Shown one piece after another: positions 48,043-59,483 of a stretch of DNA of 64,000 nucleotides; position 1 is the first letter of the stretch; each line of letters opens with the position of its first letter. Location: positions 45,850,094 to 45,914,093 of the forward strand of contig NC_073307.1 of assembly GCF_027595985.1 (NCBI RefSeq), written 5' to 3'. Made by a program: the position numbers and the translations under genes. Source of the DNA: Sorex araneus (Eukaryota; Chordata; Mammalia; Eulipotyphla; Soricidae). Below the pieces are notes generated by a model. That model was given only the letters and a program-made list of their open reading frames with translations, had not been told where the DNA came from and did not search any database.

Positions 48043-48384
48043 TGCTCTGGAGTTCTAGGGAATTCTAGAAAGTTGCAGGGTTCCCTAAAGAACACAGTAA
48101 AGAAAAATGACAGACATGTCAGAATCTTCTGTTCCCTCTTCAATTCAAGGACCTTCTCTTTTATACATTTCAGAGGTCACAGTAGTATTTCCTAACTCTG
48201 TTCATGGATAGCTATCTAAGCTTGGTAAGTTTTTCAATTTCAGCCTCAGCTTTCTTCCTCATTAGTTACAGGATTCTGTTTATATTCACTTTGTAGGGAT
48301 TTTGTAGGAATTAAATGAGTTCATGAATGAGTTATTAGAATATCGATTACATAAGAAATACTTAATAGGTACCATTATTTCTGT

Positions 48385-48465
48385 CATAGTGATCCCTGAG
48401 TGCAAAGCCATGAGTAAACTATGAGCATCTCTGTTGTGACTTAAAGACAACAACCACAAAAAATG
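48385..48465 (+). mobile_element. SINE 3' fragment
   Basis: gtgatccctgagtgcaaagc and agcatctctgttgtgactta are the last 80 bases of the A-tailed SINE; the head is absent. Confidence 0.7.
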
Positions 48466-49109
48466 CAGCTTCTGGTGAGACCCAAAATAAACCATAATCA
48501 CCTCCCTCTGCTTTAATGCAGAGATGCTAACATTAAACACAAGTAAAAGCAACCCATTCTTGACCTCTGAAATCCACAGAATCTTCCTACTATGGTGAGT
48601 CGAAATAACATTGACAGGACATCTGTGACTGACACAGTAATTTTTTAAAATTTAAAACCATTTTTTACATTCCATAGTTACTAAATACTGAATATAATGA
48701 TATCATTTACAAAACTACTTGTTACTATAATTTCCCTTTCCCAACCAGGAGATTATTTCTCCTCTTTTCAATTCTCACCTCAAAAGAGCAACTACAATAT
48801 TCCCACCTTTGCTGAGAGTAGAACCTGATAATTATTTTGAAGTATAGTATTGAAGAGAACTCATGTCATGTCAGCTGACACAGACAAAGAACTGAAGTAA
48901 AATCAGATATTTTTTAAAACTGCTTTTGATTAGAGCAAATACTCATTCAACTTTATAGACTTGCTACTTTAGTTATAATGAATTATTTTATCTCAAAATA
49001 AAGAATTTTTTATAATATTTTAAAATGTAAAAATGACTTTAAATTATTTATCTAGAATTGCCAGAAATAAATACAACATGCTATATTTAGTTACTTATGT
49101 ATTTTCCTA

Positions 49110-49377
49110 GCGAGTCCATACTCAGTGGTTCTGGATTTACTCCCATCAAAGTGTTACTCCCATCAATGTTGACCTAAGGATTCAGTCCTCAGACCTGTGA
49201 TGAAGTACTCAGGCCCTGCAATGTTTGGGGGCCACCAAGACCACATCTGCTGTGCCCAGGGGCATCAGAACTATGCACACAGTTCTGTGGAAGAAGACAT
49301 GCCATACCAGGGATCACACAGTGCTTCATACACACTACTCATATATTCGACCATTTGAGCTACCTCTCTGGCTCCTG
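49110..49377 (-). mobile_element. Very old SINE-like sequence
   Basis: actcagtggttctggattta, gtactcaggccctgcaatgt and tgagctacctctctggctcc resemble minus-strand SINE parts with an insertion between them. Family uncertain. Confidence 0.4.
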
Positions 49378-49472
49378 TGAATGAGTACTAATCCCTTTAA
49401 GTGTAAAAAACACACATGCATGCCACGCAGAAGGATGTGTTCGAGGGCTCTCTGGATGGCTCTCTCGCCTCC

Positions 49473-50000
49473 TGTGTTCAGTGTTCCCGAGCCTCTGTGT
49501 ATGGACTGGATCGGGACAGATATTGGCAATGGGCAGGCGAAGGAAGAACGAGGACCAAGCTGGTTGCTTATTAGTTGCCGTTTATTCAATCTCTAGTCTC
49601 TCTCATCTCACAACTCTTCCTTCCTAGCCCCTTATTCCTAGATCCCAGGTCCCCGAATTCTGACTCTGACTCCCACCACTCTTGCAGTCTTAGCAATCAC
49701 GTAGGGTGGTGATACAATGGTGGGGTTGAACATCAATAAATCAACAAAGAGAGTTCAGACCATTCCTCCAGGAGATTAACTCAAGGACAAAATCTCATCT
49801 AAGGAGATATATCAAACTTAAAATTTGATTCTTCCTGAGGACATCTCACTGTATATTCCAGACTATAGTCCTCAGGTCAGGATAGTCTTCCTAACCTGAG
49901 CAGGGTCCTAATCTCATCGTTACTTTTGAATCTTGGCAGCATTTGTCCATGACCATGCTCTCAACTTATAGTTGAGTATTGTGGCTCTTTGACCTGATCC
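49473..50000 (-). mobile_element. Probable endogenous retrovirus LTR
   Basis: The minus strand has an AATAAA (complement at about 49,578-49,583) followed by a U5-like stretch that ends near CTGAACACA at 49,473. The right (U3) border was not found, and the sequence may extend to about 50,450. No coding remnant was identified. Called from layout only. Confidence 0.4.
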
Positions 50001-51299
50001 ATTTCGATGCCATGGTAGCTCACAGCTTGCCTTGGGTCCATTTAGTCCCTCATCAGGACCCTGCTTTTGTGGTGCTAGGAACTAAGGGCAACTGAGTTGA
50101 GAAAGCAGATGCCCAGGAGTAAATATTACTCAGACTCAATTAACTCCCAAGTTACAAAAGCATAATATTTACTGTCTTCCTGTATCTATACAGAAAGGAC
50201 ATTGCTTTAAGGTAAACTATACAGAAGACATAACTTACAAGTTCAGTGTCCTTAGAAGGATCTAATCTTACAAGCTAATAGAATCTAGTTAGGGGGAAAA
50301 GGTGATTAACTGATTGGGGAGGAGGGCACAGAGAAGAGTTTACAATAAATAAAGGAATGGGAGTGACTTGGGAGCACTGTGATGGGTGTAAACCAATAAA
50401 CATAAATTCCCTGCGGCAAGGCTGAAAGGACAAACCTAATGATATCCTACATTTAAGTATGAAAGTTAGTTTTACTGAAAGTGTTTTAGATTCAACCCAT
50501 TGTTAATGGAGTCAAAGTAATATGGTGTCTAAGTGTATTGGCTTCACAGACAATTTCATTGGTCCCCAGCTTTGTCCTCTGACTAGAACAAATTATTTAA
50601 TTTTCTGAGCCTCATTTTATTAAGTCATACAATGAGTATAATACTTGTCTCACTGAATTACAGTGAGGTTTAATGCTAGAATTTTTGCAAAGGGTGAGGA
50701 TTAAGCATAGACCTTCCTACTTAGAACCCTGGGGTGCTTATCTAGGATTATAACAATATGTCACATTTCTTTGCCTATTTATTTTGATTCATCATGAAAA
50801 TTACTAATATTAGAAAATTAATTAATTAGAAAATTTTCATATAGATAATAAGAACTTTAATAGTAATTAAGTGACACCCTTAGCCCTCTGTGTCTGCAGT
50901 CTCATATATTGAAGAGAATAATAGATTAACATGCAAGTTAAGAATATGTGTTCTGAAGCCTCAGATTTAGGTTGAAGTTTGTTAATGACTAACTTTCTGA
51001 TCTTAGAAAATTTAATCTCTTCTGATTCTCTGTTAGTGACTCTTATTTTAAGGAAATAATAATAGAATGTAATTGCAAAGATTAATCAGTAAATTATATA
51101 TTGGTGTCTCAGAGGGTTCCTGAAAATGACCCTAATGCCTGACAAATGGTTGACAAATTTATTGGAAAATAAATATGACTTTTATTCCCCTAAGTAAACA
51201 GTAAGAGAGAGTGAAAGAAATGACAAACCAATATAGTACAGGACACTGGTTTGCATGAGTAGACAATTCACTGGCTTTCATACTCTGGGGAGATATTTC
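50001..51299. other. Unassigned sequence
   Basis: The first 450 bases may belong to the preceding LTR-like element. The rest is AT-rich without recognisable exons or repeats. Confidence 0.35.
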
Positions 51300-52684
51300 C
51301 CTCTAACAGGTACCTCCCCCCTCCATCCCCAGCCCAGAACTGACTGCAAAAAGTTTGGCTGCGGAGTGAAGCAGAACAGCCACACATTTCTTCACTCTTT
51401 TATAAATCATCCTACATATACAAAGACATCCTAACCACACAAAAACAACTCCAAACTTCAAAGGTCACAATGATGAAGCAACACAAAAACCCACCAGGCT
51501 TAGTGAGTGAAGAAGCTAACCCAGTTGACCCAACCAGTAATAATGAGATATATAACCTATCTGATAAGGAATTTGGAATGGAACTGTTAAGGATGCATAA
51601 GGAGTTCAAAGAAACAATGGAATGCCCCTCCAATAAAATACAGGAGGATATGAGAGCAGAAATAAGGAAAATACAAACAAAAATATAAGCAGGAATGGCA
51701 GATCTGAAAAATATAGTGGGTGAAATAAAAAAGACTCATGGGAAGGCCTCAGCAGCAGAGTAACTGTTGCTGAGGACAGAATCAGTAAGCCCCAACTTGA
51801 AGTGCTTACTGATTCACCAACAGAGAATCTCCAGACTACAGCAGAAGATGGAAAAGAGCCTCAAAATAAACTAACAGATGACAAGAGAACATCAAGATGA
51901 AGTCAAAAGGAATAACATAAGAATCACTGGAGTACCAGAGGGGCAGGAAGAAAACCCTGATGAAGAAGAAAACCTGTCAAAATCACCATTGCTGAGAAGT
52001 TCCTGGAACTGAATAATGCATGCACCCAGATCCAGGACGCATAAAAGGTACCAGCTAAAAGAAATTCAAATTAAAATACCCCAAGACACATCCTAATCAG
52101 AATGACAAAAACCATAGATAGACATAGAATACTTTCTGAAAGCAGCAAGATCAAAAAAAGAAATTGCTTATAAAGCAGTATCCTTAAAATTCACAGCATA
52201 TTTATCAGATGAAACTCTCTGGGTCCAAAGACATCGGTAGGATATAGTAAAAAAAAAAAAAAAAAAAGATGAAATGAACCCCTCACCCAAAATACTACTC
52301 TACCCAGCTGGACTCTCATTCAGATTTGAAAAAACAATGCACAACTTCACAGATAAACAACTCAGGAAGTCCATAGACTCAAAACCATTGTTATAAAAAC
52401 TAAATGGGCTACTTTAAGATAAGACAAGCTGACAAGCTCCACAAGTACACCGAACTCCCACATAACAATGGCGCAAATCCCCATCACAATACTCTCTTTC
52501 AATGTCAATGGACTAAATTCACCAATCAAGAGGCAAAGAGTAGCAGGGTAGATTAGAAAATTGAACCCAACACTCTGCTGCCTGCAAGAAATAAAGCAGT
52601 AAAAAGAAATTTTGTTAAGAATTATTTCAAAAGGGACAAAATGATGTAATCATTACATTACACAATAAGTTCAGCGTATAATTC
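51300..52684 (+). mobile_element. L1 5' part: ORF1 and start of ORF2, inactive
   Basis: The plus strand carries decayed ORF1 words: coiled-coil-like start near 51,470, RNNIRITGVPEGQEE near 51,915, SDETLWVQRHR near 52,207, then PKILLYPAGLSFRFE after an internal A run at about 52,247. ORF2 begins near 52,490 (LSFNVNGLNSPIKRQRVAG) and stops at 52,684, where a SINE follows. The order matches L1 ORF1, spacer, ORF2. Confidence 0.85.
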
Positions 52685-52945
52685 GGCTGGACTGGGGTGA
52701 TTGACAGCTGGTAGGACATTTGCCTTGCACGTGGCCAACCCAGGTTCAATTCCTCCGTCCCTCTCGGAGAGCCCGGCAAGCTACCGAGAGTATCCTGCCC
52801 ACATGGCAGAGCCTGGCAAGCTCCCTATGGCATATTCGATATGCCAAAAACAGTAACAACAAGTTTTACAATGGAGACGTTACTGGTGTCTGCTCAAGCA
52901 AATAGATGAACAATGGGATGACAGTGCTACAGTGCAGTGCTATAG
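52685..52945 (+). mobile_element. RTE-tailed SINE
   Basis: Full body (ccctctcggagagcccggca, ggcatattcgatatgcc, gtctgctcaagcaaatagat). The first 25 bases of the head are diverged, and the tail is gacagtgctacagtgcagtg. Confidence 0.92.
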
Positions 52946-53126
52946 TTTGGCCAGTGGGAATAGATAGTCAAATACCGGGGTAGGGACAATGATAATGACT
53001 AAAAGGAAATATCAAGGCTAGGGAGAGTTTAGCTTAACTAACTCAATAGGATTCTTGTTGAGGATCCGCTGGAGTGATAGTCTTTCTTGGAGGATAGAGA
53101 AAGTCAAGGAACTTGATCATAGTGAT

Positions 53127-53736
53127 TGTTAAGTTGAAAGAAATTATATTGAGTTAAAATGGTTGGCAGCCCACTCCTGACTTTTGTAACCTCGCTTTGT
53201 TCTGCTTCTGTAACCATGCTTATGCCCCCAAACTGTATATTACAATGTACTATGCCTGGATCCTGTCACTTACATCCTGACATCTGCCTGTCGGTTGGGT
53301 TGGAATTCACCTATGTGCCTAACAGATAGGGACCCGCTCACAGAAGGAGTTGCTGAAAACAAGGAGCCCAGATAGTGACTCCATTCCCACGGCCCAGCAG
53401 ATGATGACTCCGGACAAACCCCAGGTAGCGACTCCGCCCCTGACGCAGAGCCCAGATAGTGACTCTGGTCCCACGGCTTTACAGATAGTAACTCCTGACG
53501 CAGGGCAAGGAGATTGAAAGAATGTCTTCGGACACACGAATTCTAAGAAAGTGGCTCTGGACGAGGCTACGTGACAAACGTGACTGACCCAGAGGACTCA
53601 AGCCCTATAAAAAGGCTGCCCTAGCTAGCACAAATCGCTGCATCTACTAAAGGTGCAGCCCCAGCATGTTGGTCTGAATAAACTTTTGTCTTGCAAGACT
53701 GGCCCGTCTCTGCTTCTTGCGGCTCCGGACCCAACA
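53127..53736 (+). mobile_element. Solo LTR of an endogenous retrovirus
   Basis: A 610-base LTR starting TGTT and ending AACA, with a perfect 4-base TSD tgat at 53,123-53,126 and 53,737-53,740. The TATA box (tataaaaag) is at 53,606-53,614 and the poly(A) signal AATAAA at 53,677-53,682, in the correct order and spacing. The U3 region has a ladder of TGACTC-like words about 29 bases apart. No gag, pol or env sequence or clear primer-binding site follows, so this is a solo LTR. The 4-base TSD is typical of gammaretrovirus-like (class I) elements. Confidence 0.8.
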
Positions 53737-53740
53737 TGAT

Positions 53741-54174
53741 GTTGGCAGGCAGGCAGATAAGGAAGGCTCGCTCCCAAGGCAATGGCAGTACATTTCCTGG
53801 GAAATAATAGCCCTCACCTCATGGAGAACTGTTGCCAGTCTGTAACAGACCCTGAGGCGACTGGATCCCCCCTCAGACAGAAGCTTCATCAGGAACAAAA
53901 AAAGGCCAGGAAAGGAATTTCAAAGAGGACCGTCACCACTCCCAACTCTACCCCTTTACAACCTCCTTAGCAATGGACTTTTGCCTAGGTAGAAGCCCCT
54001 CATGGGGTCAGGTTGGAGAAACCCTATAAAATAAAGGAATATGAATACGAATAAAGGAAGCGTGTGCATATGCTGCCTGAGCCCCTGTGCTGCTTGTGCC
54101 CATGTAGCCAAGCATGCCTGAACACATGTGTCACCCCTATCTCCCCTCTTGAGATGTGTACTTTCATGCTTTCA
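53741..54174. other. Unassigned segment between two LTRs
   Basis: Normal-GC sequence with a 62-residue plus-strand frame (53,782-53,970) rich in Q, K and P and ending in a stop. It could be retroviral internal sequence or a host segment; no motif decides. Confidence 0.4.
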
Positions 54175-54995
54175 TGTCTAATGCTGCTCTTAGGATCGAG
54201 ACCACCCTTCAATATTCAGAGAGACAAAGAATCCAGCAGGATTGCAAAACACACACCGGAGACTTTATTATTCCAGCTAGCTGGGGCCGAGCTGTCCTGC
54301 CGAAGCATGAGGTCAGAGGTCGACCCCCAGGGCTTACAGCCAAGGGTTTATATAGCCATCCTGGGCACACAGGCCTCCTGAGCAAGTACACAGAGAAACA
54401 ATTCCAAAGGCAGAAATAACTTCAGACATTTCCTTTTTTTTTTTTTTTTGCTTTTTGGGTCACACCCGGCAATGCACAGGGGTTACTCCTGGCTTTGCAC
54501 TCAGGAATTACTCCTAGCGGTGCTCAGGGGACCATATGGAATGCTGGGATTTGAACCCGGGTTGGCCGCGTGCAAGGCAAACGCCCTACCCTGCTATGCT
54601 ATCACTCCAGCCCCTAACTTCAGACATTTCATCAAGCAATAAAAGCATACAGGAACAATATATCAAGAAAACATTTCCAATTAGGGAGACATTCCCAATT
54701 CCCATACATCAGGAAAGAAAGGCATTCCCATACATCAAGAAAGCAAAACATTCCCAGACATCAAGAAAGCCAGTCATCGAGGAGAGCCGAGGTGAGCCGA
54801 CTCACACTGGCGGTGAGGCGCCACTCGTGTCTCCTCAGCCGGGCCTCTCGAGGGCTTCGGTGCTCCCGTTGTGGGGGACCTGTGTTCCTCAGCACATCCA
54901 GCACCAGCAGCGCCCAGAGCCTGTCCCCAGCGCCAGCCTGGGCCCTTGGCGTGGAGGATGACAGAGCTGCAGTTGGTGTTGCTACTGCGAAGACA
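54175..54995 (-). mobile_element. Second solo-type LTR, opposite strand, with nested SINE
   Basis: On the minus strand it begins TGTCT (54,991-54,995 complement) and ends AGACA (54,175-54,179 complement). These are five-base terminal inverted repeats. The TATA box (tatataaac, complement near 54,348) and AATAAA (complement near 54,264) are correctly placed. The flanks gctttca (54,168-54,174) and gcttttca (54,996-55,003) are a possible TSD with slippage in the T run. The U3 region has imperfect tandem copies of cattcccatacatcaagaaa (54,690-54,773) and a GC-rich stretch. Confidence 0.7.
54433..54614 (-). mobile_element. Young A-tailed SINE nested in the LTR
   Basis: Near-consensus minus-strand copy with a perfect 16-base TSD taacttcagacatttc at 54,417-54,432 and 54,615-54,630. 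It dates the LTR as older than this insertion. Confidence 0.95.
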
Positions 54996-55003
54996 GCTTT
55001 TCA

Positions 55004-55499
55004 TAGCGCAAACTTCAGTATAGCATGGTAATAAAATTAATGATTTGATGATTTTTCATGCTCTCCAAGTTCCTTCCCTGACATGAAAACAAGATAATAT
55101 ACAACAATCATATCTTTATAGACTTGAGTTTTCATATATACCTCTTGAGTATGTCTTTAATATAAATAATGATAAATGTGAGAGCAGATGCTATTCTTAC
55201 TAGTGAGAAGTAGGAATCAGTGTGTGTATAATAGAGAGATTGGTATATGGATTGAACAATTTCCCTTAGGAATCAGGGAGGAGATTATTCTGAAAAATTA
55301 ATCTTTTGCTATAAAATTATGGTTTCCTAATCTATTGGTTCTCAATTTAAAAGGTGAATGAGACTCTGTATGAAAATATGTGACCTCATAATGGAGTTCA
55401 AAGTTCTCATAATGGGACATCAAGAAAACTGAACTTCTGATAATTTTATGGGAAATTCTTGATTGAAGGAACTTGGGTAGATGAGCTGAATTGTTCCTT
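55004..55499. other. Upstream of the SPINK-like gene
   Basis: AT-rich, no repeat recognised and no strong TATA box. A weak taattttatg lies about 60 bases before the first ATG. Confidence 0.4.
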
Positions 55500-57141
55500 A
55501 TGGAAAAGATGAAGACTTTATTTGTGACTATCTTGGCTACTGGCTATTTCTCATGTAAGGATTAGTTAAATAACAATAGAAATTTTATCTCCAAGGGAAG
55601 TCATCATACCAACAATAACTTTTCTACACGTAGGAATTTTTAAGACATAAATTTCTGTCAGAGATGAAGAAATCACTTTCTGGTCTAAAATGAGTAATGC
55701 AATTTTTTAATAGTTAAAAACTATACATTCTGATTAGAGCTTTTAAGTGTGATCAAATATTTTAGGGGTGATCTAGATGTAAATATTTTACAAATTATTT
55801 GGACATTTTAGTTCATAATTTTATCTCTCATTTCTAATCTTTTCCACTCATGTTCTCTCACATGTACTGTTTATAGAAGCAGGACTTTCTGAAGTTACTT
55901 ACTCTTGAAATTTGGGACAACAATATCAAGTCTCAAGAAATAATGGAGTTATTTTTGATTAAACAGCAATATGACACCACCAGGAGAAGGTTTTGATGTA
56001 AAATTAAATGTGCTGGCAAGAATAGTATATTGGCAGAGACTGAGATAAAGAGAGCAGCAGCGGCAAAAAAGTTAAGAAAGTGAAATAGAATATATAAGAT
56101 GTTAAAAACTGATAGTTTGGGTGAGTTGACAGAATTCAAAGGAATGAAACTTCTAAAAGCAGAGTTTGGGAAAGATATTCAAACTAAGAAACAATAAAAA
56201 TGAAAGCAGAAATCTAAGATTCTGTCACCAGAGAGCCAGGATGACTTACGGATACCTACATATTCCTCTAAAATGGGTCCACACAACCTCTGAGGAGCCA
56301 TAAGTACTCAGATACATCTCTAAGAATGAAACTTGGGCATAAATTTCTCCTGCATAGGCGTGAGCCAAGTTGAACTCTAAGGAAAGATATTGTGTCTCAA
56401 GAATCAGAGGAAGTAAATAGGGTGAACAGGATGTGGAAGTGGGTATGTCCAGATAAGCCTTTTATGATGGAGTCACAAATTTCCTTGTGGTTTTGTCATT
56501 AGTAATTTATATATAATAACTTGAAATCCAATTTGTTCACATCTCAACACTGTATTGCTTCTCAGCACTACATTGCTTTATTTATTTTATTTTCTAAATA
56601 CTTTTGTTTCAGATATTTTTGGAAAAAACAAAGTTAAGGTAAGTTTATTGCTTTCTAAACATCTTAATTTCCCTATGTTAACTGTACAGTATTCTATTAG
56701 TTTTAATAATATGAGGCCCTTGCTAATAAATTGCTAATATTGCTAATATTTAACCAATTTTAACCAAATTACACATTATGCATTACACTATTCAGCCAAG
56801 AATTATAGACAGCATAGACTCAGTTTCTTTACAAAGTGGATATCCTAAAGACTCCAGACACTGAATTTAAAATAAGTTTTTGCTGTTTAATGTTTAAATG
56901 AAGACATATTTCATTATTATCTCCTCTCTGCACAAAATATAGCACTAAGTACTTAGAAGTCATTAAGATATCATTATAGAATAGAGTTTGACCTGCGAAT
57001 TTTATTTTAGGAATTTTCATGCAGTTATTATCAAAAGAAATCTAAGCTAAAGAACCCTACATGCTCTCTGAGAACCAGTCCATTATGTGCCTCTAATAAT
57101 GTTACATATCCTAATTCCTGTGTGTTCTGTTTCGCCAATAT
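55500..57141 (+). CDS. SPINK-type Kazal inhibitor, three exons, last exon not found
   Basis: Exons are 55,500-55,554, 56,613-56,638 and 57,011-57,141, each bounded by AG and GT(AAG). Exon 2 is 26 nt, as in SPINK7, and the coding length to the end of exon 3 is 212 nt in both genes, ending in phase 2. The product starts with a short hydrophobic signal peptide. A second ATG at 55,509 has the better context. Cysteines are at 31, 45, 53, 64 and 67 (C-X13-C-X7-C-X10-C-X2-C), with T-Y-P-N before the fourth. Predicted P1 is Leu47, and Asn57-Val-Thr is a glycosylation sequon. The missing sixth cysteine should lie in exon 4, which I could not find before 64,000. Order and the X13 spacing suggest the SPINK9 position, but the sequence is diverged. 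It may be functional with a distant exon 4, or a decaying copy. Confidence 0.7.
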
Positions 57142-57717
57142 GTAAGTAAAAACACCAAGCCTCAAACAGTACCATTTTTTGAGAATACACTGTATTCTTG
57201 ACTAATAACACTTCTGATATTCTTCCAAAAATATATGTAGATTCCTCAAAATGTGACTGTGCTAACCAAAAAAATTACTGCAGTCTTGACTTTCCCTTTC
57301 ATTGGGTGAAACCAAAGATGGTGTGGCAGTTGGAAATTCTGATTTCCAACTTGAACTTCAGGAGAGAAGTGTCCCTTAATTTGTTTTGTACAGTAGGTTA
57401 TAATATGATATTTTACGTGGGAAGGGTTGCTATTTTTAAAATACTTGAAAGTCAACAAGATTCAGCATTCAAGGAGAGAAGACCATGGATTGTGTCCTGT
57501 GTCCATTAAATGGTACTGGGATGTTCCATAAACCCTCCTAAATACGATTTCCAATTTACACACTTGAGATAGTTACAGCTTCATGTGCTAAATATGTTTC
57601 AGCCACATTTTCCTGATATTTTACAATGTACAGAGTCCTTTTTTGCTTTAGTATCTTTAAATACACTATTATCTCCTACAAGGAGATAGTTTCTCTGATT
57701 TTGTTTTTTCGTTTTTG

Positions 57718-57912
57718 TTGTGTGTGTGTGTGTGTGAAGGTAGTGAGAGTTTTTTGGCTTTTGGGGTCACGCCCAATGATTCTCAGGGGTTACTCCTCGT
57801 TCTGCACTCAGCGATTACTCCTTACTGTGCTCAGGGGACCATATGTGATAATGGAAATCAAACCCAGGTCAGCCGCGTGCAAGGCAAACACCTTATCTAT
57901 CACTCTGCCCCC
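57718..57912 (-). mobile_element. A-tailed SINE with TG microsatellite beside it
   Basis: A (TG)n run at 57,718-57,736, then a minus-strand SINE from ggcttttggggtcacgccca to atctatcactctgcccc. Confidence 0.88.
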
Positions 57913-58218
57913 CTAGTTTCCCTGTTTTCTTCACAGTGCTGGTTCTTCATTATCATTTAGGTTTAGACTATCTCCTTCACTATATAAAATAGCCTGTATA
58001 AAATAGACTTAACTCTAGACTTTCCTTGTCGGGAAGTCTGTTTTCTTTCTAATTCTTATCATATTATTATCAGATTCTTCATTATTTTTTTTGAGAGGGT
58101 AAGTTAACATCAAATGTAAGTCTCTTGAAATCAGAAAGAATGTCTGTAATCTATTCCTATCACTTCACAGAATGTCTGCTATCAACTAAACCCTTAATTG
58201 CTTGTTAAAGGTCCCATA

Positions 58219-58388
58219 CGTGGGGCTAGAGCACTAGTACAGCTGGTAAGGCACTTACCTTGCATACAGCCAACCTGGGTTTAGTTCTCAGAACTCCAGA
58301 TCCCTGGAGAACCATTGGGATTCCTGAGTGCAGAGCCAGGAATAAGTCCTGAGTATCTCTGGGTGTGGGCCCCAAACAAACAAAATCT
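58219..58388 (+). mobile_element. A-tailed SINE
   Basis: ggggctagagcactagtaca, cctgggtttagttctcagaa and gagtgcagagccaggaataa, with an (ACAAA)n tail. Confidence 0.88.
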
Positions 58389-58467
58389 TAAAGTCCCCTT
58401 AGTACTTACAAAAAAATAATGATTTCTTTGGACAGTTGACTATAATAATTGATATGAAAAACTTGTT

Positions 58468-58625
58468 TCACATTGATTACTATATCTGGTGGTGCTCCAT
58501 AGCTATTAATGTGCTTCGAGATCACAGTTGGTAGTATTTAGTGTACATGTGGTATCCACGGGAGAACCCAGGATTCCTGCATGGAAAGAACGATATCTAG
58601 CCCCTGGAGCTATTTTTCCAGGTCC
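58468..58625 (-). mobile_element. Old SINE
   Basis: atatctggtggtgctccata, gagaacccaggattcctgca and ttttccaggtcctg show a diverged minus-strand copy. Confidence 0.6.
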
Positions 58626-59007
58626 TGAAAAGCATTTTTAAACTTAAATCACCGTTTACAGATGATTCTTTTGGCAATTTTATCACTTACAGGGACTCTT
58701 ACTCTCAGAATTGAGTGTATGGTTACGAGCAAAACTGATTCTACTAACTGGGTTTAGAATTTCAGTGATTCTATTTTAAACAAGATGATCTTCGGTGGAT
58801 CACTTAATCTTGATAATAACTTAAGAGGTTGACTGTGAGTGACAATGTGTGAAGGGGGCTTATACTTATCTATTTGTCCAAACAATATTTATTGAACCTG
58901 TAATAAGATACAGGTGGGTGCTAGGTTCAGAGGATGCAGAAAAAACAATACCATTGCTTTCAGTGTATAGAATTTAAAATGAATATATTTATTTTGTCCC
59001 TCTAGGA

Positions 59008-59270
59008 AGGACTGGAATGAAAGCACAACGGTTAGGGTGTTTGTCTTACACACGACTGACTGGGGTTCTATTCCTCTGTTCCTCTCGGAGAGGCCAGCAA
59101 GCTACTAAGAGTATCCAGTCTGCATGGCAAAGCCTGGCAAGCTACCTGTGGTGTATTTGATATGCAAAAAAAAAAAACCAGTAACAACAAGTCTCACAGT
59201 GGAGATGTTACTGGTGCCTGCTCAAGCAAATCAATGAACAATGAGATGACAGTGACAGTGCTAGTGCTAT
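59008..59270 (+). mobile_element. RTE-tailed SINE
   Basis: Complete copy with head ggactggaatgaaagcacaa, body ttgatatgc with an expanded A run, and end gagatgacagtgacagtgct. Confidence 0.92.
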
Positions 59271-59483
59271 ATTTATTTTATCTGTATGAAATATAATATT
59301 TTAAATGAATATTTTAAGCCTAGTAGTTTAGGAAGAAATTTCCCAAATAGAGCACCATACAGCCGATACCAAAACTCACATAACAACTAGGGGTAAACTT
59401 ACTTATTTAAGTAAAAATAAAGAGTTCAAAGAAGTTTGTTGTTTTGCTTAATATCAATAGAAAGTATTTCACTCTATTGCTGC

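Noticed and set aside
54690-54773. Short regularly spaced repeats resembling a CRISPR array
   Set aside because: The units are adjacent, diverge and have no unique spacers. They are tandem repeats inside an LTR in a vertebrate genome.
54536-54961. 141-residue frame over the GC-rich stretch before 55 kb
   Set aside because: It starts inside a SINE and runs across the LTR U3 repeats. No domain.
57376-57430. Possible exon 4 of the SPINK-like gene (tttgtacag acceptor; MIFYVGR-like translation resembling a Kazal end)
   Set aside because: In the phase required by exon 3 the frame has an immediate stop. The resemblance needs a different frame and lacks the final cysteine.
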